NCBI RefSeq assembly: GCF_009914055.1
Contig: NZ_CP028272.1
Span: 21,321 to 85,320, forward strand
DNA length: 64,000 nucleotides
Direction of reading: 5' to 3'
Source: Mixta intestinalis
Lineage (GTDB): Bacteria; Pseudomonadota; Gammaproteobacteria; Enterobacterales; Enterobacteriaceae
The notes beneath the pieces are model-generated. The model was not told the origin of the DNA, did not search any database, and saw nothing but the letters and a program-made list of their open reading frames with translations. Made by a program: the position numbers and the translations under genes. Below are positions 9,832 through 19,329 of the stretch, piece after piece; positions within the stretch are counted from its first letter, which is position 1, and each line of letters begins with the position of its first letter.

Positions 9832-10362
9832 TTAGTTATAAGATTTATTACGTACTGCTTTTACAGCGCCAATGATACTTGATATCTGATATCGAGAAAT
9901 ATCTATATTAAAAACAATCGCCATTAAAAAAGTAACTATCATGTTACCTATTACAAGAGGCAAAATGCTCCATTCGGTGAAAATTCCTGACACACCACAA
10001 ACAATCAATAGCACAAGCCACACTAAACCGTAAAAATTAATTTTCCTTGCAATAACTTTAACTAGACTTAATTCCTTTAGTCTCTCATCTCCTATCATAT
10101 TGGACAAATTTGCATATGTAGCAATAAAAGAAAATATTACAACCCAATGGAACAATCCAAACGCTACAAAAAACAACCACAACCCGATATTTTTTGGTAA
10201 AGGAAGCGAAAAATAACTTACCCCGCCCAATACGCAGTAAATAATAAAATGATACTTCACCTTCCCAAACATACTAAAAAAACCCGGTATTTTCCGCTGA
10301 GAAGAGCATATTATATTAATTATTTCTTTTGAATCTTTTTGTATTTCTTCATATGTCATCAT
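9832..10362 (-). CDS. TraS-like entry-exclusion candidate (inner-membrane protein)
   Basis: 176 residues with two pairs of hydrophobic segments (about 38-58 and 62-90; 112-130 and 134-150) and short polar ends. It begins 5 bp after traG ends, the position of traS in F. TraS proteins are inner-membrane proteins that recognise the C-terminal part of an incoming donor's TraG and vary strongly between plasmids. Distinctly AT-rich compared with traG. The role rests on position and topology, not on sequence similarity, which I cannot see. Confidence 0.7.
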   Translation of the reverse strand: MMTYEEIQKDSKEIINIICSSQRKIPGFFSMFGKVKYHFIIYCVLGGVSYFSLPLPKNIGLWLFFVAFGLFHWVVIFSFIATYANLSNMIGDERLKELSLVKVIARKINFYGLVWLVLLIVCGVSGIFTEWSILPLVIGNMIVTFLMAIVFNIDISRYQISSIIGAVKAVRNKSYN

Positions 10363-10367
10363 GCGTA

Positions 10368-13217
10368 TTATTCCTTATCTTTTTCCTTGTAATCTTTATA
10401 AGTGTACTTGCTAAATGGATTTACTAATTTCTTATCCTGATGTTTATCAGCAGCCTTCTTATTATCATAGAAAGTATCTGCACTCGAAATATACTCTCCT
10501 GTACGAGAAACCATCCCGCCACCCGTATTACTTTTACCTTCTTCAATTAATGACTGAGCATCATCAGCTTTATTTTCAACTATTAACTGCTGAGCTTCAA
10601 CTTCACCGCTTACATTTGTACGGATATTGTTTCTGGCAACTCCCGCCTCAATGCTTTGGTTTGCGTTATCGTATGCCACCCCAAACTGAGTTTTTGCAGT
10701 ATTTGCCGGTGACCTCATACCCTGACTGGTATTATTAGCATTACGTGAATAGTCCTCGTCAATACGGCCTTTAAGCTTATCAGCAAAGAATTCCTGTACC
10801 AGAGCATCACGCTGCTTTTGAACGTTCTCATCTGAGGTGTTGGTAAGGATAGTTTCGGCATTGCCTGGTAAACGCTGCATTGTCCACTGTACGAACTGCT
10901 GCGTATAGTTATCACGTGCGCCTGCGCTGAGCGTTTCAGTCTGCGAGGCCATCTTCTGCAGTTCATGAGTGTGCGACTGGCTGGCAGAGTATTGCGCGTA
11001 TTTGCTGTCAGAAGTTGTGATGCCGGAGGATATCTGGTTCAGCAGGCCAGCAGCATTGTTGTCAATATGTTGTCCATTATAGGTCGTACTGTAATTACGT
11101 AACACATCCATTCCTTGGCTGAAGTCCTGTGATTCACGTGCGGAGAGTGTTTCAGAATTATCGCTTCCACTTTGTCCACCCTGAGTGACCTGTGAGGCGG
11201 ACCCTGTTCTTGCACTCAGTTCGGAACCTGTATGTATATTTCCTTTGGCCGAGGCTCCTGTTATCCATTCGCCTGCTTTACCCAACAATGATTTACTTGA
11301 GTCAATGCCTGCCTGGACTCGCGCTCCAGTGGTGACCGAGGCATTGCGCGACTTATCTTCCAGTTCAGAATAGGCCTCGTTAAAACTGATATTATTTCTG
11401 GTTGCGTAATCCTTCACTACGTTCTGCATCTTATTGACACGTTCAGCATCAGTTACGCTCAGGCCAGTTGAGGCTGAAAGCATTTTCGAGTCACTGTTAC
11501 CAAACTGCTCATGAAACTGTTTAAGGACTGAGCCGGTTTGCTGGACGGAGTGATTATAGCCCTGGGCCGCCATTTCAGTCTGCGCCATACTGTCACGTAC
11601 CGAACGCTGGGCGGCGCTTGCCAGATTACGGTCAAGATGCAGATCGACCGGTAGCCGACTGGTCGCCCCGGAGGAATCAAACACAGTTTGTCCTTCCGGC
11701 GTTATTGTGCGGGTGGCACCATTGTCCATTTGCACCGTCGTCATTCCCTCGCGATACATACGGTTCAGATCGGTTTTATGCCCGTTGATATTATCCAGTT
11801 GTACATTACCCATGCTCAGGTTACCCGATGCCACAGCTGCCGAATCTGCCGCTGAAGCACTGCTGAGTGCGCTTCCGAGGCTGGAGCTGAGACTGGCAAA
11901 TCCCTGACCCAGCCCGGTAAACAGACGGAACGCCAGAAATGGGATAGAAAGCATTAACCAGCCAGCAATACCTCCCGTAGTAGTGCTGGTTTCCATCAAC
12001 CTGTTCATATTAGAGAGTGTCGGTCCGGAAACATTGAAGCTGGTTCTGGTGCTGAAATTTACCGCGAAATTAAAGACGGCGAACATTACTGGCCAAAGCA
12101 TCAGGCTCCCCATAAAATTCAGGTAGCTCTTGATAACGGACCAGGCTATTTCCCGAACGTAGAGCGCCAGTACCATCACCGGAAAGATACAAATACAGAA
12201 CAGTAGTAACACCGTATGCAGTTGCGGAAGCACTTCGGTAGCAATGGTATAACTCACTGCATGTGACAGACGCAGCTTCATCAGCGACTGTTCAGAGGCA
12301 ATATCCACCATTGAAGCAGTATCGTCCATGCCCTTCACATAGCTGTTAAAACCGCGCCTTAACCCGGCAACCGCAATGTTTTGCATTATGATGGACTGTG
12401 CTGATTTACTGCTGCCGAAGAAATATTCATAAGATCCTGCCAGCTGTTCTGCGTATACGGTTTGCGGCGCGCTATTGCCCGGCAGCATTCTGACCGCGTG
12501 AGCCATAAATGTACTGCCCGAATAGTTACTTTCGGCTTCTATCAATCGTTTCAGGCGTGGTGCTGCATCACGGCATACCATGAACGTAGTGCCGGTAGCA
12601 TCACGCCAGTAGATAGCACGCAGCGGGCTTGGATTACTGAATATTTGTGCCTGTACATTTTCGGACATCATAACGTCCTGCATGCTGTATTTCTGATTCA
12701 GCATAATATCCGGCACTACGCAGTTTTTAGTATATTCCCCCATATTATAGGTAAGCACAGGGTTGCGACTCCCTATGGTAAAGCTGTCCTGCATAAGCCT
12801 GCTTGCGAACATCATGCCGGTTTTGGAGTAAGAGCGTTCGTCTGGAAAATGGAAAGTGTCTTCATACGTTGTTGCAATTGTGTAACTCAGACTCGTGGTG
12901 AGAAAAAGTGGCAGCGCCAGGCCTACCGGGACATTATCCACCCGCCCGACCCTGTCAGGAACAGTCAGATCGTTAATCACCACCGTTGTTTTCGGTGTTA
13001 ACAGCAATGCCGTAACAAGTACGAACGTCAAAGCCCATTTGAACATGGTGGTCAGACTGTGCGTTCGCAAATAAGTAATCAGGCAGACCAGGATGCCCAG
13101 CGTCTCTGCCACCCACAGAACATTTCGCCAGCCTTCATTCTCCATTACTGTTGCAACGGCATTAAGCCCCATCGTGATCATCCCGCCGGAGCTGACTACC
13201 CAGATATCAAGTGCCAT
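10368..13217 (-). CDS. traG: TraG, mating-pair stabilisation and pilus assembly
   Basis: 949 residues (F 938). N-terminal half has the membrane segments that anchor it in the inner membrane (about 30-80, 330-385 and 420-440) and the conserved VGRVDNVPVGLALPL. The long hydrophilic C-terminal half is Ser/Asn/Gln-rich and ends in a Lys/Asp tail; in F this part reaches toward the recipient and is the target of TraS. I use the ATG at 13217 rather than a TTG two codons upstream; GGGAG lies about 9 nt before it. Starts 7 bp after the traH stop codon begins. Confidence 0.93.
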   Translation of the reverse strand: MALDIWVVSSGGMITMGLNAVATVMENEGWRNVLWVAETLGILVCLITYLRTHSLTTMFKWALTFVLVTALLLTPKTTVVINDLTVPDRVGRVDNVPVGLALPLFLTTSLSYTIATTYEDTFHFPDERSYSKTGMMFASRLMQDSFTIGSRNPVLTYNMGEYTKNCVVPDIMLNQKYSMQDVMMSENVQAQIFSNPSPLRAIYWRDATGTTFMVCRDAAPRLKRLIEAESNYSGSTFMAHAVRMLPGNSAPQTVYAEQLAGSYEYFFGSSKSAQSIIMQNIAVAGLRRGFNSYVKGMDDTASMVDIASEQSLMKLRLSHAVSYTIATEVLPQLHTVLLLFCICIFPVMVLALYVREIAWSVIKSYLNFMGSLMLWPVMFAVFNFAVNFSTRTSFNVSGPTLSNMNRLMETSTTTGGIAGWLMLSIPFLAFRLFTGLGQGFASLSSSLGSALSSASAADSAAVASGNLSMGNVQLDNINGHKTDLNRMYREGMTTVQMDNGATRTITPEGQTVFDSSGATSRLPVDLHLDRNLASAAQRSVRDSMAQTEMAAQGYNHSVQQTGSVLKQFHEQFGNSDSKMLSASTGLSVTDAERVNKMQNVVKDYATRNNISFNEAYSELEDKSRNASVTTGARVQAGIDSSKSLLGKAGEWITGASAKGNIHTGSELSARTGSASQVTQGGQSGSDNSETLSARESQDFSQGMDVLRNYSTTYNGQHIDNNAAGLLNQISSGITTSDSKYAQYSASQSHTHELQKMASQTETLSAGARDNYTQQFVQWTMQRLPGNAETILTNTSDENVQKQRDALVQEFFADKLKGRIDEDYSRNANNTSQGMRSPANTAKTQFGVAYDNANQSIEAGVARNNIRTNVSGEVEAQQLIVENKADDAQSLIEEGKSNTGGGMVSRTGEYISSADTFYDNKKAADKHQDKKLVNPFSKYTYKDYKEKDKE

Positions 13218-13223
13218 CAGCAA

Positions 13224-14585
13224 CTACTCCCAATGATAATTTGACAGCATGCTGTCGGAGACGGATGAAGAGAGCTGCTTGCGCATTTCTGACAGGCTAC
13301 GTTCGTATTCGGCAAGACCGTGTTGTTGTACCTGAATGCGCGCCACACGCTGGCTCAGTTCGTTACGTACCAGCCGCAGGTTCTCATGAAAATGTTTACT
13401 CTCTTCTTCAGTATCGAGTGAACCTGCAGCGCCGCTTGCGGCCACATCAATAAGCCCGTTGATATAGGACATCACCATGTCTGCCGCAATATACTCAGCC
13501 AGACTGCTGACCACGCTCTGATCCAGACCTACCGATGCAGAATCGATGGTATAACGCAGGATGCTTACTCGGGTGCTGCTTATGAAGGCCTTTTCGTTTG
13601 CCGTCAATGCTATGTCACGGCGGCTTTTGTCGAAGATATCGTTAAGCAAATTACGGACCTGCCCTGTCATGCCGCTTGATTCGGACAGGGTTAGCTCTGC
13701 GATTGTTGGTGACAGGCAGGTATTGTTGTCATTGCAGCGATAGATTTTCTCGGTACCGCCGTTCAGCAATGTGTTAAACATTGATTCACTGCCTCCACGT
13801 GGCTGGAGGAACGTCGGGTTACCGTTAGCGTCATAAATCACCGTACCGACTATCGACATGATGAATTCTTTAAGTTCGCGATCGTTACTGAAGAACTGGT
13901 TCAGCTTTTCGAAGGTATCCCATGTCAGATTACGGTTACGTGGGATACGTTTCTTTTCCTCAGCGCTCGCTTTGCTGAATACACTGTTTGTCTCACCACC
14001 GACGCCACAGCCCTGGCGGGATGCAGCCCAGTCGGAGAACACGTCATGTTTGGTACCAAGATCCTGACAGATTTGTGCGCTGGCCACCTGGCTTTTGGGC
14101 CACAGGCCACCAACAATAGACTGTGCCGCCTGACAGGTGGAAATATTCATATTATTGGTATCTGCGGCAAGCTTCTGCAGGTAGTCCTTTACGGATTTGC
14201 ATTGTGGGCAAATGGTTTCCAGCCCGAGGTCAAAGGCATAGCCAGCAGCATTGCTGAGTATTTGCTTACCCATGATTTTGATGCTGTCACTGTTAATAAA
14301 GCTGAAGGAACCGAGGTATGCGTCAATGCCACCACATCCCGATTTAATATCCGGAAGTGTGACGGAGATTAGCTGAATATTGCGTACTGGCGTGCGGATA
14401 AACAGGTTGCCGCCGGTAAGGTAGCCCGCTGACTGTCCCTGCCACGCAGCGGCCTGTGTATAGTTACCGCCTCCGCCGCCCATATCGTTAAAGAACTGGT
14501 TGATATCGTGCTGCACGTCCCCACGAGCGGTAGCAGAGAGGAGCAGACCGGCAGTAATGCCGATGCGTAATGCTGGTTTAATCAT
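13224..14585 (-). CDS. traH: TraH, pilus assembly protein
   Basis: 453 residues (F 458). Signal peptide (MIKPALRIGITAGLLLSATA), conserved DVQHDINQFFNDMGGGGNYT-like start of the mature protein, paired cysteines (ICPQC, CGVGG) and C-terminal coiled coil near residues 400-430. Periplasmic/outer-membrane part of the F-type assembly machine with TraF, TraW, TraU, TrbB and TrbI. Overlaps the end of trbB by one base and abuts traG. Confidence 0.95.
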   Translation of the reverse strand: MIKPALRIGITAGLLLSATARGDVQHDINQFFNDMGGGGGNYTQAAAWQGQSAGYLTGGNLFIRTPVRNIQLISVTLPDIKSGCGGIDAYLGSFSFINSDSIKIMGKQILSNAAGYAFDLGLETICPQCKSVKDYLQKLAADTNNMNISTCQAAQSIVGGLWPKSQVASAQICQDLGTKHDVFSDWAASRQGCGVGGETNSVFSKASAEEKKRIPRNRNLTWDTFEKLNQFFSNDRELKEFIMSIVGTVIYDANGNPTFLQPRGGSESMFNTLLNGGTEKIYRCNDNNTCLSPTIAELTLSESSGMTGQVRNLLNDIFDKSRRDIALTANEKAFISSTRVSILRYTIDSASVGLDQSVVSSLAEYIAADMVMSYINGLIDVAASGAAGSLDTEEESKHFHENLRLVRNELSQRVARIQVQQHGLAEYERSLSEMRKQLSSSVSDSMLSNYHWE

Positions 14586-15127
14586 TACAGAACTCCCAGA
14601 CGCACAGCCAGTGCGAAAGATTCATCCAGACGTTGTTTAAGCGCCTCTGCACTCATTTCCCCTTGTGACAGCGGAATGGTTACCAGAGACTGCGTATTGA
14701 TAACGAAGTCGGTGGGTGTTGCTTGTGGCAGCTCTGCAAAAAAATCCTTCAGGACGCTGTCATTCACGGGCATAACCTTCGGAAATGTGTTGTCTCCCTT
14801 ACCGTCAAAGCTGTAGACAAACACGTCGATGCCTGTTTGTTCTGAAACCGATTTCAGTATTGGGTTAAAGCGATGGCAGTAGGGGCAGTCAGAGCGGATA
14901 AAGTGCACGATCAACCAGTTCCCCACATCCACGCGCTGTCCGTTACCCAGCTGATACCATACCGTCCTGGACGGTGTCGTCTGCTGCGGTGTGCTCTGCG
15001 TATCAGTAGCAGGAGATGCACCGGCGCGTTCTTTTGCTACTTCCAGGCGGGCAATATCATCAATTGTGCTGGCCTCAGTAAACACCGGGATCAGCATCAG
15101 CAGTACGGCAAACAATTTATAAAACAT
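14585..15127 (-). CDS. trbB: TrbB, periplasmic thioredoxin-fold disulfide isomerase
   Basis: 180 residues with signal peptide (MFYKLFAVLLMLIPVFTEA) and a thioredoxin fold whose redox centre reads SDCPYCHRF. TrbB-type proteins act like DsbC in shuffling disulfides of the cysteine-rich Tra proteins (TraH, TraU, TraN). TGA/ATG junction with traH and 3-bp gap from traF. Confidence 0.93.
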   Translation of the reverse strand: MFYKLFAVLLMLIPVFTEASTIDDIARLEVAKERAGASPATDTQSTPQQTTPSRTVWYQLGNGQRVDVGNWLIVHFIRSDCPYCHRFNPILKSVSEQTGIDVFVYSFDGKGDNTFPKVMPVNDSVLKDFFAELPQATPTDFVINTQSLVTIPLSQGEMSAEALKQRLDESFALAVRLGVL

Positions 15128-15130
15128 TAT

Positions 15131-15910
15131 TTAATCCTCGGGCTGAAAGTTAGTTACGATATTGAGTACGCGTCTCGCCAGGTCGTCCTGTGTAATAAAG
15201 CCGTATGCCAGCGGTTGATATTTTTTTGTACGCGGTTCTACGAGGTAAATGGCAGGAAAGTGCCCGATTTCCATTTTTTCAGCCTGGCCTCTGTTTTGTC
15301 GGGTATCCGGCAAATCCGGATTTACGCGACCATCCACAGTGACTGGAATGACAGGCAAACCGAATTCTTCGCTGAATTCCTTCACTACACTGCCAAGCCG
15401 GTTATCGAGCGGTTCGTTACCCCGATAGAAGAAAAATACGCCGTAGCGCTGGTTCACATAGCGAATAGCTGTCTGCTGTTTCCGGCGTTGCTCTGTGTAC
15501 TGGATATTGGCTGTCCCGTTGTAGAACGGGTGTTTCAGGCTGTAATCAAGCTCAGGGTTATCCAGCAGTACTTTCTCCCAGCGTGATGCAAACACACTGG
15601 CCTGATTGACCATCCAGTCCTGAACGATCTTGTAGCGCCTGATGTTTTCGACTGTAGGATTGAGCATCGCCTCGTTTATTAAATTGTCGCGATATGCCTG
15701 CAAACGCTTCATCTTTTGTGTAGCGTTTTCCTGTTGTGATGGTGATGAAGGAAGCGGCATTTGTTGTTCGTCCTGTTCCTTTTCCACCGGCTTGTTGTAC
15801 CAGTACCAGCCTACTGCCGGGTCGTAGTAGTAACCGTTGGACCTGTTTTTTTCTGCCGCATGCAGCGGTAACGTGCTAATCAGCAGCGTCAGGCTGATGA
15901 GTTTTCTCAT
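15131..15910 (-). CDS. traF: TraF, pilus assembly protein
   Basis: 259 residues (F 247). Signal peptide (MRKLISLTLLISTLPLHA), then GYYYDPAVGWYWYNKP, a hallmark of TraF. The C-terminal half is thioredoxin-like (RYGVFFFYRGNEPLDN...) but has no CXXC, as expected. Periplasmic; interacts with TraH. Directly after traN with a 2-bp gap. Confidence 0.95.
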   Translation of the reverse strand: MRKLISLTLLISTLPLHAAEKNRSNGYYYDPAVGWYWYNKPVEKEQDEQQMPLPSSPSQQENATQKMKRLQAYRDNLINEAMLNPTVENIRRYKIVQDWMVNQASVFASRWEKVLLDNPELDYSLKHPFYNGTANIQYTEQRRKQQTAIRYVNQRYGVFFFYRGNEPLDNRLGSVVKEFSEEFGLPVIPVTVDGRVNPDLPDTRQNRGQAEKMEIGHFPAIYLVEPRTKKYQPLAYGFITQDDLARRVLNIVTNFQPED

Positions 15911-15912
15911 CC

Positions 15913-17757
15913 TTATTCTCCTGATTTGAGGCTGTTCTGTATGTCTGAAGTAATGCGCTGGTTCAGCGCATCCTGATCGGGAAGTGTGATATTGCTGTTG
16001 AGATCGTCGTAGAAATCGCTGAAATCGATGTGGTCAAACTTGATTCCCTGCAGCTCAGCTATTTTTATTCCACGGCAGTTTGGTGAACTGCCTGAGCCAA
16101 AACCTACCCCAAGCTGATCGCGACGTCCCTGCTCCTGTACGATGCGTGCCAGCTTACTGTCGAACACGCAATAGCCCTCTTTTTTCTGCAGGCAGACGCC
16201 AAGCACTTTTTTCGAACAGTACGAGCCTACTTTCACGACAAGTTTTTTCTCCTTGCCGGTACCGATTGCTTTTTCTTCGCTATTACAGTGTGCCAGCCCT
16301 GCGTCCTGGCCCCAGCCGCCGCTTTTACAATAATTGCTGAAACCGGCTGCACTTTTGCGGCATGCCATCGCTGTACCGGTGAATGCTGACACTGAGTTGG
16401 GGTCCATCCCTGCGAAGTCTTTACCTGCAGCTGCCAGCGCAGCCAGTTGTGATACAGCCGCTTCAAAATTTTGGTTTTGTCCAGCCTGCATAGCCAGGCA
16501 GCTGCCGTCTGAGCAATAGAATTCAGAGCCGCATATGTAGCCAGTACTTTTTACGGTATGGGCGCACTGGTAAGTCAGCTTGCCGTTAACGCAGAAGTTA
16601 CCAATTTTCTGAGTGCATGTACGGGTACCTTCACTACAATTCGGATTATCAATGTAAGCCTGACAGGTGTTGGTATCGTCCTCATAAACGTTCCACTTAG
16701 TTGTGTACTCCCAACAGTCACTGTAAACGTTGTAGGCCTTGCCACCGACTGTTACAGAGCGGGTGCCTCCCGGATCGGTGCAGGCCTCGCTCATTTTCAC
16801 CGCATCCTGCATGTCTGTGGGGCAGCTGCTGGTCCACTGCAGCTCGGTTTTTACCGTATCGCGCACTGACTGCATTGGAAACGACATGCGAAATACGGTG
16901 GTACCATCAGCAACCAGCTTCATCAGGCTGTCACGCGATGATTCATGGTAACCATCCGTGTCATAATGCAGTTGCAAGGTAATGATTTGTCCCTGAGTCA
17001 CCTGCTGTGTGGGAATATTTATTACGCCTGTGTTGTTAAGCTTGGTCCTGAACTGCTGACCAAACGCCCGGATGGAATACCACAGCCGGTCGCCATGCCA
17101 GTCAGGTGCTCTTGGATAAAGTAGTTCCCATGTTCCGCTACTGATAGTGCCGTTTTCGGGGACCACAAAGTCATAAATTATCCAGTACCCATCCCCTTTT
17201 TTTCCTGTAATGCTCCGCGCATCCAGTTTCAGCTGTGTGCTGTATTCTTCCCTGGAACCGGTAGTCACTATGGACGCCTTACGCTTGCATGTCTGTGTAA
17301 GCGACCTCGCCATCTCACAATGGTGTATGGTGTACGTGGTTTTATTGAGTTCCTGCGCCACACACTGATTGCCATTCACGCCAGTGATAGCGTTGGCGTT
17401 TTCGCGGATCTCATCGCTGTACTTCATCATGTCAGAGTCATAACTGAGTTTATCGGCTGGGTTATTCACATAGGACTCGTTTGCTATCTGCCCCAGCTCG
17501 GATTCGCTCAGCTCTTTTTGTCCCTGCAGGTCAATATTCGTTGACGTATGTGTAGGTCCCTCATACCAGTCGCGCTGCGGCACGTCTGAGGTATAGTCAT
17601 CGAAATAACTGTTCGGGTCAGCGCTGGTCTTACCATTGGCTGATTTACCAGCGTTAATTCCCTCAAGGTTTGAGACATCCATTGATGTCGCCTGAGCGCT
17701 TAATGGCATGCAGGCCATTAGCAGGCCCAGCAGTACTGAGTGATTTAAATTTTTCAT
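15913..17757 (-). CDS. traN: TraN, outer-membrane mating-pair stabilisation adhesin
   Basis: 614 residues (F 602), signal peptide, and more than 20 cysteines concentrated between residues about 300 and 560, with motifs such as GTRTCTQKIGNFCVNGK and YCSDGSCLAM. TraN binds an outer-membrane receptor on the recipient; the variable region sets receptor choice, and I cannot assign the receptor class from sequence alone. Ends 2 bp before traF. Confidence 0.94.
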   Translation of the reverse strand: MKNLNHSVLLGLLMACMPLSAQATSMDVSNLEGINAGKSANGKTSADPNSYFDDYTSDVPQRDWYEGPTHTSTNIDLQGQKELSESELGQIANESYVNNPADKLSYDSDMMKYSDEIRENANAITGVNGNQCVAQELNKTTYTIHHCEMARSLTQTCKRKASIVTTGSREEYSTQLKLDARSITGKKGDGYWIIYDFVVPENGTISSGTWELLYPRAPDWHGDRLWYSIRAFGQQFRTKLNNTGVINIPTQQVTQGQIITLQLHYDTDGYHESSRDSLMKLVADGTTVFRMSFPMQSVRDTVKTELQWTSSCPTDMQDAVKMSEACTDPGGTRSVTVGGKAYNVYSDCWEYTTKWNVYEDDTNTCQAYIDNPNCSEGTRTCTQKIGNFCVNGKLTYQCAHTVKSTGYICGSEFYCSDGSCLAMQAGQNQNFEAAVSQLAALAAAGKDFAGMDPNSVSAFTGTAMACRKSAAGFSNYCKSGGWGQDAGLAHCNSEEKAIGTGKEKKLVVKVGSYCSKKVLGVCLQKKEGYCVFDSKLARIVQEQGRRDQLGVGFGSGSSPNCRGIKIAELQGIKFDHIDFSDFYDDLNSNITLPDQDALNQRITSDIQNSLKSGE

Positions 17758-17816
17758 CAGAGATCCCGGTTGAGGTTAACGGGAATGCCCACCGCAGTAG
17801 GCTGGAAGGGTTTTAG

Positions 17817-17864
17817 TTACAATGGTGCAAGTAAGGTAAGGCTTAATAGCGTTCTGTTTTTCAT
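17817..17864 (-). other. 15-codon signal-peptide-like ORF between trbC and traN
   Basis: The 114-bp gap between trbC and traN holds ATG at 17864 followed by MKNRTLLSLTLLAPL and a stop. It reads like the first half of a secretion signal. Either a truncated remnant of a small exported gene or a chance ORF that keeps ribosomes near traN. No homologue recognised. Confidence 0.25.
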
Positions 17865-17871
17865 CACAACG

Positions 17872-18294
17872 TCACTCTGTAAAGTTGCATTCACCACGTG
17901 TGTTAATCATCTCAATTGCCTGTTTCAGCGCGATATTGCCGTAAACGATGTCGAAGCGATCGCCGCATTTTTTAACCAGTGCTGGCACTTGCTTTACCCC
18001 GTAGCGGTCAAAGCGCACAGGATCTATTTGTATTCCTTTCACTCTGTATGTTGTCACCATGTACATAATGTACTTTGCAGTTTTCTCCATGCTGTCACTG
18101 ATAAGCCCTCTGAAATACACGGGAATATCATGCTCTTCTGCAGCCTTCATAAGCATGGCCAGATCCTTTTCCGGTACAGAGGCAGACAAAAAGTAGGCAG
18201 TCTCGTTTACCGTACTGTCTACCTGTAAGCCCTGTGCCTGCACGTTCATTACTGCCGTAATTCCGGCAAACAGCGGGACGAGTGATTTCTTCAT
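17872..18294 (-). CDS. trbC: TrbC, periplasmic pilus assembly protein
   Basis: 140 residues from the Met at 18294, chosen because GAGAGGG lies just upstream and a signal peptide (MKKSLVPLFAGITAVMNVQA) follows. Core VNETAYFLSASVPEKDL then VYFRGLISDSM and RFDRYGVKQVPALV is typical of the thioredoxin-like TrbC family. F TrbC is 212 residues, so this is a short version lacking the F N-terminal extension. Its first codons overlap the end of traU. Confidence 0.88.
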   Translation of the reverse strand: MKKSLVPLFAGITAVMNVQAQGLQVDSTVNETAYFLSASVPEKDLAMLMKAAEEHDIPVYFRGLISDSMEKTAKYIMYMVTTYRVKGIQIDPVRFDRYGVKQVPALVKKCGDRFDIVYGNIALKQAIEMINTRGECNFTE

Positions 18295-18304
18295 TTTCCC
18301 TCTC

Positions 18305-19318
18305 TTAAAGCACAACGCAGTTGCGCTTTTTCCATATGAGATAGCCGTAATTTTTTTTACTGTTCGGCATTTCTTTACCTGTCTGCCACAGCATCACATT
18401 GCGCCCAAACGGATGGCACGCGCCCACGTCCGGAATGGTATTCACCATCTGATAGCGATAGCGGCTTTTTGGCATAATTGCAGACGGGTATTCGAAGCAG
18501 ACTGCTGTGTTTCGTGGTACGGTATCGAGGATGAGTCCCTCCCGGTGCAGTTTGAAGTCCATGCGTTCGGAAAGAAGCACTGCGCTGTTGAGGCTGCTTG
18601 ACTCATTCACGATATTACCGGTGAACGGGTACATTGAACCGTGCGATCCGGCGCACCAGAACAGCTCGTCAATTGGCTTACCTGTACTGGCTGCTACTGC
18701 ATCTCCGGCACAGGCCATTTGCGCTATTGGATTTGCAAATAACATCACCTCCGGATTGAGAAACAAGGCCAGGTTATCGTTCTGCCAGGTTGGGTCCAGT
18801 TCAGAAAGATAGCCGATGTCGTATTCACCGCCCTGCATGCACATTTCCGAGGAAATGATGTTGAGCCACGAGATCAATGGGTACTTATACCAGTGGACGT
18901 GATAAAACGTACCCGGATGCTCATTTGCTGTTTTTGTTCCAGCTCCCGTACCAGTGTTCGGAATATTGATGTTGAATCCGCCCATGTTCACCATGCATCC
19001 TGGTGATCGCGTTACATCTGTCATCGCGAAAGGCTCCCAAAAGCCAATAGCGATGCCCGGACGCTCAAAGATTGGTGGTGGAAACGGGCAGAACTGGATC
19101 GGTGAAGACGGGTTCTCTGTATCCGGTAGTGACGACATTGATACCTTTACGTTTCCGATGCTCATTGGGAACAGGCACTCCCAGCACACATCAGTAATGG
19201 GATTAACCCAGCGTCCGTCACATGTCAGAGAGGTATTGCCACTACTGCCAGCTGCTACTGCCGGTTGGCTAATCCACACTGTTAACATTAAAGCGATGGT
19301 AAGAAATGGTTTCTTCAT
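18305..19318 (-). CDS. traU: TraU, pilus assembly/DNA transfer protein
   Basis: 337 residues (F 330). Signal peptide, then CDGRWVNPITDVCWECLFPM, a TraU signature, and many cysteines that require TrbB/Dsb function. Further motifs ending PDVGACHPFGRN and a C-terminal LIWKKRNCVVL. Periplasmic; contributes more to DNA transfer than to pilus formation in F. Overlaps trbC downstream and follows traW by 11 bp. Confidence 0.95.
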   Translation of the reverse strand: MKKPFLTIALMLTVWISQPAVAAGSSGNTSLTCDGRWVNPITDVCWECLFPMSIGNVKVSMSSLPDTENPSSPIQFCPFPPPIFERPGIAIGFWEPFAMTDVTRSPGCMVNMGGFNINIPNTGTGAGTKTANEHPGTFYHVHWYKYPLISWLNIISSEMCMQGGEYDIGYLSELDPTWQNDNLALFLNPEVMLFANPIAQMACAGDAVAASTGKPIDELFWCAGSHGSMYPFTGNIVNESSSLNSAVLLSERMDFKLHREGLILDTVPRNTAVCFEYPSAIMPKSRYRYQMVNTIPDVGACHPFGRNVMLWQTGKEMPNSKKNYGYLIWKKRNCVVL

Positions 19319-19329
19319 CTCTGGCTCCG

